From: Salaquimonas sp041736675 | GTDB taxonomy: Bacteria > Pseudomonadota > Alphaproteobacteria > Rhizobiales > Rhizobiaceae | DNA: 17,944 bases | Assembly: GCA_041736675.1 (NCBI GenBank) | Contig: JBGSTD010000005.1 | Location: 1 to 17,944 of the forward strand | Direction: 5' to 3' | In this document: one piece after another, positions 1 through 7,233 of the stretch | Layout: every line of letters begins with the position of its first letter | Numbering within the stretch: the stretch's first letter is position 1 | Program-made: the position numbers and the translations under genes | Notes under the pieces: generated by a model | What the model was told of the DNA's origin: nothing | Database searches by the model: none | What the model saw: the letters and a program-made list of their open reading frames with translations, nothing else

Positions 1-73
1 AATAGGGAGCAATAAGCGCTGTAAAAAGCGTTACTACCACCAAAAGACCAAATGCGACGAACAGGCGGAACAG
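1..73 (-). CDS. AsmA-like membrane protein, N-terminal fragment (partial)
   Basis: The reading frame entering from the left edge encodes a single hydrophobic segment: about 24 residues beginning LFRLFVAFG and ending FTALIAPY. This resembles the N-terminal membrane anchor of rhizobial AsmA-family proteins, which act in envelope biogenesis and lipid handling. I recall that resemblance from the family and have not aligned it. The frame is closed upstream by a TGA near 99 and contains no ATG, GTG or TTG before the hydrophobic stretch. A GGGAG Shine-Dalgarno at 81-85 lies 7 nt from a CTG at 71-73, which is the start taken here; an ATT at 74-76 is closer to it. The protein continues beyond position 1. 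A non-canonical start, a sequencing indel or a degraded gene are all possible. Family assignment is tentative. Confidence 0.45.
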   Translation of the reverse strand, partial: MFRLFVAFGLLVVVTLFTALIAPY

Positions 74-136
74 AATATTTCTCCCTGTGTTTGGACAGCA
101 TCACCGACCCTGATAGTTTCACCCGCGACAGCAGAA

Positions 137-1552
137 TTACATATCAGCGACAACTTTTCCCGGATTCATGATGTTATCGGGGTCTATGGCCTTTTTTATG
201 GCACCCATGAAATCCCAGCCTGCGCCATGTTCAGCGGCCATGTATTTGCGCTTGCCCTGCCCAATGCCGTGTTCACCGGTACACGTACCATCCATGGCAA
301 TGGCGCGCTCTGCCAGGCGCTTGATCATCAGCTCGGCGCGGCGCACTTCGTCTGCATCATCCATCATCACAAGGGGCGTGCAGTGAAAATTACCGTCGCC
401 AACGTGACCGATTATTGGCGCGACAAGCCCCAGTTCCTCAATATCCTTCTGTGTTTCCGCAACACATTCGGCAAGGCGCGAGATCGGAACGCAGGCATCG
501 GTGGCTATTCCCTGCGCACCTTTGCGAAAGGCAAGCATGGCGTAATATGCATTGTGCCGCGCCTTCCATAGTCTGTTCCTGTCTTCAAGTTTGTCTGCCC
601 ACTGTATTCCAGAGCCGCCAAACTCTGCTGCAATGTCATTGAACTGTTCAATCTGCTCCTCGACCGATTTGTTTGTTCCGTGAAACTCCACGAAAAGCGT
701 CGGCTTTTCAGCATACTCAAGTTTTGAATATGAATTGACCATCTTGACCTGCAGGGCATCAAGAAGTTCGATGCGGGCAACCGGCAAACCGGACTGTATG
801 GTCATGATGGTTGTCTGGCACGCAGCATCGACATCGGGAAAACTGCAAACTCCAGCCGAAATATTTTCTGGAATTCCGTACAGCTTCAAGGTCAGTTCGG
901 TAATGACGCCGAGCGTTCCTTCTGATCCCACCAAAAGACGAGTCAGGTCGTAACCTGCAGAGGTCTTTTTTGCCCGTCCGGCGGTTCTGATCACCTCGCC
1001 GTTGGGCATGACCGCGGTAACATTAACGACATTGTCGCGCATGGTACCATAGCGCACCGCATTGGTTCCGGATGCTCGGGTCGCCGCCATTCCGCCCAGT
1101 GAAGCGTTTGCACCTGGATCAATCGGAAAAAACAGCCCCGTATCCCGCAAATGATCATTCAGCGCCTCGCGCGTGACACCAGGTTGAACCTGACAGTCAA
1201 GATCCTCGCGATTGACAGCGATCACCTTGTCCATCCGTGAGACATCAACTGAAATGCCGCCATGCGGCGCATTGACCCCGCCTTCAAGCGAAGTCCCGGT
1301 ACCAAAAGGAATGAGCGGCACCTTGTACTCCGCACAAATTCTCACGACCTGCTGAACATCTTCGGAGGAACCGGCAAACACCACACCATCCGGCAATTGC
1401 GATGCAATATAGGTAGTTGTATGCGAATGCTGTTCCCGCAGGGACATCCCGGTTTGAAATTTCTCGCCAAAGCGTTGCTTGAGCACGCCAAGCGCCTTTT
1501 CAATTCCGGTTTCATTGCGACTGAACCCTGTATTGCCCACGATTGAATTCAC
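137..1552 (-). CDS. FAD-binding D-lactate dehydrogenase (LDHD/GlcD type)
   Basis: Flavoprotein of the VAO/PCMH fold that oxidises D-lactate or a related 2-hydroxyacid, normally passing electrons to cytochrome c or quinone. The FAD-binding domain covers about residues 55-235 and holds the glycine-rich PFGTGTSLEGG motif near residues 82-92. The C-terminal FAD-oxidase domain carries GHVGDGNFH near residue 380, GEHGIGQGK near 430 and the family-ending DPDNIMNPGK. The start is GTG at 1552, preceded by GGAG with 8 nt spacing. It gives 471 residues, usual for the family. The frame stays open up to 1771, but that extension is not like the family and would run into the divergent ClC gene. Glycolate oxidase GlcD is the main alternative. 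No glcE or glcF neighbour is present, which favours the single-subunit lactate enzyme. Confidence 0.88.
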   Translation of the reverse strand: MNSIVGNTGFSRNETGIEKALGVLKQRFGEKFQTGMSLREQHSHTTTYIASQLPDGVVFAGSSEDVQQVVRICAEYKVPLIPFGTGTSLEGGVNAPHGGISVDVSRMDKVIAVNREDLDCQVQPGVTREALNDHLRDTGLFFPIDPGANASLGGMAATRASGTNAVRYGTMRDNVVNVTAVMPNGEVIRTAGRAKKTSAGYDLTRLLVGSEGTLGVITELTLKLYGIPENISAGVCSFPDVDAACQTTIMTIQSGLPVARIELLDALQVKMVNSYSKLEYAEKPTLFVEFHGTNKSVEEQIEQFNDIAAEFGGSGIQWADKLEDRNRLWKARHNAYYAMLAFRKGAQGIATDACVPISRLAECVAETQKDIEELGLVAPIIGHVGDGNFHCTPLVMMDDADEVRRAELMIKRLAERAIAMDGTCTGEHGIGQGKRKYMAAEHGAGWDFMGAIKKAIDPDNIMNPGKVVADM

Positions 1553-1770
1553 CTTGATGTCTCCAAAGATTTTCTCACCGCAAATCTTTACCTGAAGGGT
1601 CTCAAAAGAAAAGCCAAAAGGCAGTGACAGGATGCGGAAAATTAACGGCGCACAAAAGCTTGGGCAAGCCACTCTAAAATATTGCCTTTCAAAGTATGAT
1701 AGATTTTCGTAGGGATGAACTACGTTCCCTGGCAACTGCCATTTGCACCGGATATTTTGCGCAGCAATCA

Positions 1771-3408
1771 ATGTATGATCTTGTCAAACGGTTACCCGAA
1801 ATCCTGATTAGCTGGATTGGCCCCAATCTTCGCCAGCACATCGAAACACGTCAGCCAATCATATGGCTGCTGGCACTTGCCGCCGGAATTGTTGTCGCTG
1901 TAGCCGCAATCATCTTTCGCGAGAGCATCAATGGTGCGCAATATTTCTGGGCGGGTACGCTCTCGGAAAATCTGGCGCAAAAGTTGGCGACAATGCCATG
2001 GTACACGGTTTTTGTCGGTCCGGTTGTCGGCGGATTGTTGGTGGGCCTTTGCCTCGAAAAACTGCTTTCCGGCAAACGTACAAGCGGCGTTGCAGATGTG
2101 CTGGAGGCAAAAGCTGTATTGAATGATCGCATTGAACTGCGCCAGGCCCTGATATCGGCGGGAACCACCGCCCTTTCTCTTGGGTCTGGCGCAAGCGCCG
2201 GGCGCGAAGGGCCGATGGTTCATCTGGGTGCAGCACTGTCGAGCGCCATTGCACGAAAACTCGATCTGCCAACATGGGGAAAACGCACGCTCCTTGGATG
2301 CGGAGTGGCCGCTGCTGTCTCCTCTAGTTTCAATGCGCCGATTGCGGGCGTTCTGTTTGCCCATGAGGTTATTCTTGGCCACTATTCAATGCGTGCATTT
2401 GTGCCGATTGTGATTTCATCAGTATCAGCAACAATCCTTTCGCGACTGTGGTTTGGCGACGTCGTGGCTTTCACCATTCCCAATTATCAAATTACCTCTT
2501 TCTGGGAATTTCCTGCTTTCGCGCTTTTAGGGATTGTCTGTGCATTGGTAGCGGTCCTGTTTCAGTTTGCTCTGATTGGCGCTGACTATGTTGCGCGAGA
2601 CATCAAGATCCCGGTTTATCTGCGCCCTGCATTGGGCGGGGTTGCCCTTGGTTGTATTGCGCTTGTTTATCCTCAGATACTGGGTGTCGGCTACGAGGCG
2701 ACCGATCAGGCACTCAAATCCAACCTGCCGCTTGGCATGCTTTTCGGTCTTTTGTTTGCAAAAACCATCGCCACAGCCATCACACTTGCATCGCGTTTTG
2801 GCGGAGGCATTTTCTCACCATCCCTATATCTGGGCGCAATGGCCGGGGGCGCGTTCGGCATCATAGCATCCGGCATTTTCCCGGAACTGGCATCCAGTGA
2901 CGGGCTATACGCTTTGCTGGGCATGGGCGCTGTTGCGGCTGCCGTTCTCGGCGCTCCGATATCAACAACCGTGATGGTTTTTGAATTGACCGGCGGTTAT
3001 GCGCTGTCAATCGGTCTGCTGTTGACTGTCTCCATATCAAACGGCATCGCGCAGGCAATTCACGGCCATTCCTTTTTTGAGTGGCAAATGGAAATGCGGG
3101 GCCATTTTGTCAGGGGCGGGCCGCAAAGTCAGCTCATACGTCAAACCAGAGTGGCCGACTTCATGACGCCAATTCCTGCGGACGAACAATCGGTTGGCAC
3201 AGACAGCGCTGTCGGAGAAACATTTCTCAAGCCGTCATGGACGCTGGAATATGCGCTGCGCATGTTCGACAGCAGCGGACAGGCCACTCTTCCCGTCGTA
3301 GATGAAAATGATCAGGAAAAAATTATTGCCTGGGCCCACCTCACCCACGGCCTGCGCTATTTCAATTCCGCATTGATTGAGGCTTCCCAGGAAGCGCACC
3401 AGCATTGA
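1771..3408 (+). CDS. ClC-family chloride channel/transporter with C-terminal CBS-like segment
   Basis: Integral membrane ClC protein moving chloride across the inner membrane. The selectivity-filter serine lies in TSGV. The gating glutamate is E146 in GREGP, the GGGIFSPSL motif is present, and the pore tyrosine equivalent is Y410. After the last membrane helix, from about residue 455, comes a tail with VADFMTP and LPVVDEN, resembling one CBS motif pair that is partly degenerate. By my alignment to E. coli ClC-ec1, the residue matching its internal proton glutamate (E203) is V200, directly after E199 in LFAHEV. The start at 1771 places about 30 residues before helix A, as expected. An in-frame ATG at 1696 would add 25 residues that do not look like the family. 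Neither start has a clear Shine-Dalgarno. Divergent from the lactate dehydrogenase. Confidence 0.9.
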   Translation: MYDLVKRLPEILISWIGPNLRQHIETRQPIIWLLALAAGIVVAVAAIIFRESINGAQYFWAGTLSENLAQKLATMPWYTVFVGPVVGGLLVGLCLEKLLSGKRTSGVADVLEAKAVLNDRIELRQALISAGTTALSLGSGASAGREGPMVHLGAALSSAIARKLDLPTWGKRTLLGCGVAAAVSSSFNAPIAGVLFAHEVILGHYSMRAFVPIVISSVSATILSRLWFGDVVAFTIPNYQITSFWEFPAFALLGIVCALVAVLFQFALIGADYVARDIKIPVYLRPALGGVALGCIALVYPQILGVGYEATDQALKSNLPLGMLFGLLFAKTIATAITLASRFGGGIFSPSLYLGAMAGGAFGIIASGIFPELASSDGLYALLGMGAVAAAVLGAPISTTVMVFELTGGYALSIGLLLTVSISNGIAQAIHGHSFFEWQMEMRGHFVRGGPQSQLIRQTRVADFMTPIPADEQSVGTDSAVGETFLKPSWTLEYALRMFDSSGQATLPVVDENDQEKIIAWAHLTHGLRYFNSALIEASQEAHQH

Positions 3409-3489
3409 CCAGCCTTGGGTTGCATAAGATTTTAACGAAAAATTGGCCATTCCACACAACAGTTTTGTAAGCTGTTTGGACTAAAAACG

Positions 3490-3504
3490 ACCCCAAGCAG
3501 GGGT
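3490..3504 (+). promoter_or_regulatory. Small hairpin over the ribosome-binding site of the TadG-like gene
   Basis: ACCCC at 3490-3494 can pair with GGGGT at 3500-3504 around the loop AAGCA. The right arm is the Shine-Dalgarno (AGGGG, 3499-3503), 8 nt before the ATG at 3512. The stem is only 5 bp, so any masking would be mild. A regulatory role is inference. Confidence 0.3.
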
Positions 3505-3511
3505 TTCGTAA

Positions 3512-5368
3512 ATGTTTGCAAACAATATCAAAAACCTAATCAGGCGCTTTTCTCGCGATCAGGCGGGGAACTATGCGATGATGTTCGCCCTTGCCGCACC
3601 CGCACTTTTCGGTTCCGTCGCTATAGCGGTAGAAAACGCATCCTTGCAACAGAGCCGGGTCCAACTGCAAAACGCGCTTGATATTGCCGCACTTGCAACC
3701 GGCAAGCAATTGGCTGTTACCACTGACGAGGCCGCGCTGAAAATCTATGCCAAGGATTTCTTCGAGGCAAATCTCAACACCGATCTCGACAAAAGCAAGA
3801 TATTGTTCAACTTCCAATTTGTGTCAGCGCCTAATTCAGGCAAACGCATCCGGCTGACCGCAGACTATGATTATCCAGTCACCATGAAAATTCTTGGTCT
3901 GAACGAAATTCTACTGGACATCAAATCCGAGGTTACGGCGGGAAACCGGACAATTGAGGTTGCACTTGTTATCGACAACTCCGGATCCATGGACACCAAT
4001 ACCGGAGGCAGTAAAAAAACCCGCCTTGCCAACGCCAAGGAAGCAGCGACTGCCCTTACCAGCCAGCTATTCGCACTTGGCAATATTTCGAACAAACCCG
4101 ATCCGGTCAAAATTGCAGTGGTCCCCTTTGGCCATTCGGTCAATGTCGGGTCAGACAAACGGGGCGAACCCTGGATGGACATGAACGGCTGGTCGTCCAT
4201 CCATCATGAAAATATCGCATGGGACGCGACCACAAAGCGTGGCGACAAATGGCCCAACTTGACTACAATATCCTCCGGTTATCAGGGCAGTCCCAATGGC
4301 AATGAAGAACTGCCGACAACCCCCGCAGGGCCAGGTGGCACGCCGGGCGTTGTGAGCGTCGACTGGTTAACACGCTGGACCCTGTTCGATTCACTCGACA
4401 CAGCATGGGACGGCTGTGTTGAAATGCGCCCTTGGCCATTTAATACAACCGATGGCGAACCCAATGCCAACAACGGCGACACGTTGTTTGTACCGATGTT
4501 TGCCCCTGATGAGCCCGATGAGGACATCAGCAACAATGAGGACAACGATTACACCAACAACTATCTTTATGATTATCGGCGGGTTTACAACAATCCCGAT
4601 GGCCTGACGGATAAAACCAATAACAAGTATTATCTGAAAAAGAATATTCCCAATCAGGGCAATAACTACGGTAACTTTACCCGTCAGAACTGGCGCCAGG
4701 ACTGGGCAATGAAATACAACTCCCTTTCAAAGAACAGCAAATACGGCGACTATCGCAGCCGCGACATAGGAAATTATGGTCCCAATCTCGGCTGTACGAC
4801 AGACCCTATAACACCGCTAGCGACGTCAGCTCTGACAGCCAATACTGCTATCGACAACATGGATGCTGGCGGCTACACCAACGTTCAGGCAGGCATTGCC
4901 TGGGGGTGGCGCGTTCTCTCGCCAGGAGAGCCATTCATTCAGGGTCGTAACTATACCGCCAAAGAAAATGACAAGTACATCATTGTCCTGACGGACGGCA
5001 ACAACACCTATCCAGGACAAAACACCTACAACTATTCCGAATACACTTCCTGGGGCTACGAAAAAAGCGGCCGCGTCTACGAAGGCACAACCGGCAACCA
5101 GACCGAGGTGGGCGCGATGAATCAGCATACGGCTCAAACTTGTGCCAACCTCAAGACAATTATCGACGGGGACAATGAGCCCGCATACAAGATTTTCACC
5201 ATCGCCTATGATGTGAGCAACGGGTCAAGCGTCAAGGAACTCTTGTACAATTGCGCATCGGACAAGGCGGGTGGCGGCAAATATTATTATGATGTCTCCG
5301 GCGATGCTCTGGCAGATGCACTGCGCGCAATTGGCAATGAAATCTCGGATCTCAGAATCTCCCAATAG
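3512..5368 (+). CDS. TadE/TadG-like pilus-assembly protein with von Willebrand factor A domain
   Basis: Envelope protein of the TadG type, 618 residues. Residues 13-45 (RFSRDQAGNYAMMFALA onward) are the TadE/TadG N-terminal membrane segment, with the short charged lead followed by a hydrophobic helix. A vWA domain follows. The metal-binding DxSxS is D155-N-S157-G-S159, and the late MIDAS aspartate is D495 in LTDGNN. Between them are about 335 residues, far more than a minimal vWA domain. This long insertion is rich in Asn, Asp and Tyr and contains DGCVEMRP and GPNLGC, short motifs I associate with rhizobial TadG proteins. The start has AGGGG at 8 nt spacing. No other tad/cpa gene is in the window, so this is an orphan copy. 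TadG proteins are tied to Flp pilus systems and surface adhesion; the role of orphan copies is unclear. Confidence 0.8.
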   Translation: MFANNIKNLIRRFSRDQAGNYAMMFALAAPALFGSVAIAVENASLQQSRVQLQNALDIAALATGKQLAVTTDEAALKIYAKDFFEANLNTDLDKSKILFNFQFVSAPNSGKRIRLTADYDYPVTMKILGLNEILLDIKSEVTAGNRTIEVALVIDNSGSMDTNTGGSKKTRLANAKEAATALTSQLFALGNISNKPDPVKIAVVPFGHSVNVGSDKRGEPWMDMNGWSSIHHENIAWDATTKRGDKWPNLTTISSGYQGSPNGNEELPTTPAGPGGTPGVVSVDWLTRWTLFDSLDTAWDGCVEMRPWPFNTTDGEPNANNGDTLFVPMFAPDEPDEDISNNEDNDYTNNYLYDYRRVYNNPDGLTDKTNNKYYLKKNIPNQGNNYGNFTRQNWRQDWAMKYNSLSKNSKYGDYRSRDIGNYGPNLGCTTDPITPLATSALTANTAIDNMDAGGYTNVQAGIAWGWRVLSPGEPFIQGRNYTAKENDKYIIVLTDGNNTYPGQNTYNYSEYTSWGYEKSGRVYEGTTGNQTEVGAMNQHTAQTCANLKTIIDGDNEPAYKIFTIAYDVSNGSSVKELLYNCASDKAGGGKYYYDVSGDALADALRAIGNEISDLRISQ

Positions 5369-5520
5369 CCGCAAATCAAACTCCTGATATGGCGGTTAGC
5401 CTGTGGATTGGCCTTTTGCCTGCTTAGTGTCCTGCCTTATCGTTGCAACTGGCCATATTCGGCATCGCCCTATTGCTGCAATACTTGGCACACTTCAATC
5501 CAGCAAACCGGGAAGAGCGC
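5369..5520 (+). other. Intergenic leader of comDE; no gene seen
   Basis: The comD frame stays open back to 5443, but the upstream residues are hydrophobic and unlike ComD. No terminator for the preceding tadG-like gene is visible. A TTGGCAC at 5485-5491 resembles a sigma-54 minus-24 element but has no matching minus-12 GC. No confident promoter was found. Confidence 0.4.
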
Positions 5521-6024
5521 GTGTCCATCAATAGCAAAATAGTTGCCGATCTTGTGAACAACAAAATCGAATTCGTCACTACGGTACCCTGCAAACAGTT
5601 GGCGGGGGTTATTGAGGAAATTGAGAAGTGCGAGAGCATTTATCACATTCCTTCCAACAAGGAGGATGAAGGCATGGGGCTTTGTGCCGGTGCCTTCATG
5701 GGCGGTAAACGCCCTGCCATCATCATGCAAAACACCGCAATCGGTGTGACCATCAACACTCTGGTGACATTGACACAATTCTACCGCATGCCGCTGCCCA
5801 TGCTGATTTCCTTCCGAGGAGAGCTGCGCGAACCTGTTGCCTGTCAGGTTGAAATGGCCGTCCATACCAAAGCGTTGCTGAATCAGTTGCACATTCCTAC
5901 CTATCATTTTCATAAACAGGAGGACGCGAACGAACTGGACGCGATTCTCAAATACACGTTCATGTGCAACAAGCCGGTCGCCATCTTGACCGACGCATCT
6001 TTCTGGGGAGGTTACGGCGAATGA
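5521..6024 (+). CDS. comD: Sulfopyruvate decarboxylase, alpha subunit
   Basis: Provides the pyrimidine-binding half of a thiamine-diphosphate decarboxylase that converts sulfopyruvate to sulfoacetaldehyde with loss of CO2. Visible family features are TVPCKQLAG (residues about 20-28), KEDEGMGLCAGA with the probable cofactor-activating glutamate E50, MQNTAIG, and FRGELREP. The start is taken as GTG 5521 with GGAAG about 6 nt upstream. It gives 167 residues, close to the methanogen ComD length; the longer frame from 5443 adds 26 residues without similarity. The stop overlaps the comE start by ATGA, so the two subunits are probably translationally coupled. In methanogens this enzyme serves coenzyme M synthesis. 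In bacteria it is known from cysteate and sulfolactate breakdown. Phosphonopyruvate decarboxylase is a relative, but that enzyme is usually one fused chain. Confidence 0.82.
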   Translation: MSINSKIVADLVNNKIEFVTTVPCKQLAGVIEEIEKCESIYHIPSNKEDEGMGLCAGAFMGGKRPAIIMQNTAIGVTINTLVTLTQFYRMPLPMLISFRGELREPVACQVEMAVHTKALLNQLHIPTYHFHKQEDANELDAILKYTFMCNKPVAILTDASFWGGYGE

Positions 6025-6575
6025 TCCGTTCTGAAATTCTGCGCGACATCGCGCCAATCCTTCGTGATCAGTTGGTGATTTGCAACATTGGCCTGCCAAG
6101 CCAGGAACTGCACATGATCGACGATCAGCCGACCAATTTTTACATGCTCGGCACAATGGGACTTTCCTCGTCAATTGGCCTCGGCGTTGCGCTGGCGCAA
6201 AAGAAAACAGTCATATCCATTGACGGCGACGGTTCTGTTCTTACCAATTTTGGCACCTTGCCGACCATCGCCAACAATGTCGCCAACAATTACATTCTCC
6301 TGATCATCGACAACGGCTCATATGGTTCCACAGGCGACCAGCCGACCTATGCGGGCAAGAAAACCTCGCTCGCAGCCGTGGCTAAAGCCTGCGGATGCGA
6401 GAATGTGGTGGAATGCAAGGATGTCGACACCGGCAGGGTGCTTCAGGCAGCAATCGACAGCAAGAAAATGACCATCATCGTCAGCAAATGCCAGTCCGGC
6501 AATATCAAGGTTCCCGTAATCACCATGGACCCTGTCGTAATCCGCGACCGCTTTATGAAAGCAGTGGCAAGCTGA
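6021..6575 (+). CDS. comE: Sulfopyruvate decarboxylase, beta subunit
   Basis: Diphosphate-binding half of the same enzyme, 184 residues. The thiamine-diphosphate/magnesium signature is G69-D70-G71 followed after 26 residues by N98 in IIDNGSYG. The stretch NFYMLGTMGLSSSIGLG is typical of ComE and of the PP domain of phosphonopyruvate decarboxylase. It starts at the ATG that overlaps the comD stop (ATGA). The pair is ended by a strong terminator 27 nt downstream of the stop. No sulfoacetaldehyde acetyltransferase (xsc), phosphate acetyltransferase, sulfolactate dehydrogenase or sulfonate transporter lies in the window, so the route that feeds or drains this enzyme must be encoded elsewhere. Confidence 0.82.
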   Translation: MIRSEILRDIAPILRDQLVICNIGLPSQELHMIDDQPTNFYMLGTMGLSSSIGLGVALAQKKTVISIDGDGSVLTNFGTLPTIANNVANNYILLIIDNGSYGSTGDQPTYAGKKTSLAAVAKACGCENVVECKDVDTGRVLQAAIDSKKMTIIVSKCQSGNIKVPVITMDPVVIRDRFMKAVAS

Positions 6576-6583
6576 TCGAAAAC

Positions 6584-7165
6584 CTAATAAGCTTTCTTTG
6601 GCCCGCGATCGTCCGATAGACTGTCGCGGGTTTTTTGTAACAGTTGTTCTATCGCATCAGCCAGGTGAATTTCAGCAATATGATGGTCTCCGCGTTCGGT
6701 CCTGATCTTGTGCGCTTCCATGAGAACCTGGCCGTGCGAGCAGCCCTGCGGTGGCTCAAACTTGTAGGTTGCAAGTTCAATCAGCAGGCCGAGCGGATCT
6801 TTAAAATAGATCGAGTCCATGAAGCCGCGATCCTTCACACCTGAATGACCGATGCCGCGTTCTTCCAGACGTTCGATAGCCTGACTGAATACAGCGCGCG
6901 AAACATTGAATGCCAGATGGTGCACACAACCGGGTTCTGTCGGCGTTCGGCGACGGTCTGGATTGCGGCTATCGTCGGTAAAGATGGTGATGAGGCGGCC
7001 GTCACCCGGATCAAAATACAAATGGCTTTCACCGGGGTTATCAAGATTGGGCTGCTCGAAAACAAAAGGCATTCCCAACAAGCCCTCCCAGAAATCAATG
7101 CTGGTTTGCCTGTCTGCACCAGTAAGGGTGATATGATGAACGCCCTGCACCTGCAATTTGCGCAT
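6584..7165 (-). CDS. VOC family protein (glyoxalase/extradiol dioxygenase fold)
   Basis: A 193-residue vicinal-oxygen-chelate protein. Two beta-alpha-beta-beta-beta modules are visible: the first opens with VQGVHHITLTG (H10/H11) and the second with CVHHLAFNV. The usual C-terminal metal glutamate is in GLLIELATY. Members bind a divalent metal and act as lyases, isomerases or ring-cleaving dioxygenases; the substrate here cannot be read from sequence. The start at 7165 has GGAG with 7 nt spacing and matches the family N-terminus; the frame open to 7216 lacks that support. The last residues (about DSLSDDRGPKKAY) are encoded by the same DNA as the comDE terminator. It lies 68 nt downstream of the helicase on the same strand and is separated from it by a strong hairpin. 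Confidence 0.83.
   Translation of the reverse strand: MRKLQVQGVHHITLTGADRQTSIDFWEGLLGMPFVFEQPNLDNPGESHLYFDPGDGRLITIFTDDSRNPDRRRTPTEPGCVHHLAFNVSRAVFSQAIERLEERGIGHSGVKDRGFMDSIYFKDPLGLLIELATYKFEPPQGCSHGQVLMEAHKIRTERGDHHIAEIHLADAIEQLLQKTRDSLSDDRGPKKAY
6602..6636 (+). terminator. Rho-independent terminator of comDE
   Basis: CCCGCGA (6602-6608) pairs with TCGCGGG (6624-6630). Inner GTC/GAC pairing surrounds the loop CGATA, and six T follow at 6631-6636. There is no T run on the opposite strand, so it acts for the plus strand. It lies inside the 3' end of the convergent VOC gene. Confidence 0.9.
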
Positions 7166-7192
7166 GATTTTCTCCCGGACTGACAATTGCAA

Positions 7193-7220
7193 ATGCATGG
7201 CACTGTTAAATGCCATGCAT
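7193..7220 (-). terminator. 10-bp inverted repeat between helicase and VOC gene
   Basis: ATGCATGGCA (7193-7202) and TGCCATGCAT (7211-7220) are perfect inverted arms around an 8-nt spacer. It sits 13 nt after the helicase stop and 27 nt before the VOC start. Read on the minus strand it is followed only by TTTGC, a poor T tract. It may be a weak terminator, a processing or stability hairpin, or an operator. Confidence 0.6.
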
Positions 7221-7233
7221 CATTTCGAAAGTA

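Noticed and set aside
1553..1771. N-terminal extension of the lactate dehydrogenase frame
   Set aside because: The residues are unlike the family, and the GTG at 1552 has a well-placed GGAG and gives the normal length.
4520..4720. Asn/Asp/Tyr-rich stretch in the TadG-like gene as a possible repeat array
   Set aside because: No regular period could be found in either DNA or protein; it is biased composition only.
5485..5500. Sigma-54-like TTGGCAC upstream of comD
   Set aside because: The minus-12 GC expected 10 nt after the GG is absent.
5470..6174. 234-codon ORF antisense to comD
   Set aside because: Cys/His/Arg-rich mirror of a strongly supported gene pair; no start signal and no family likeness.
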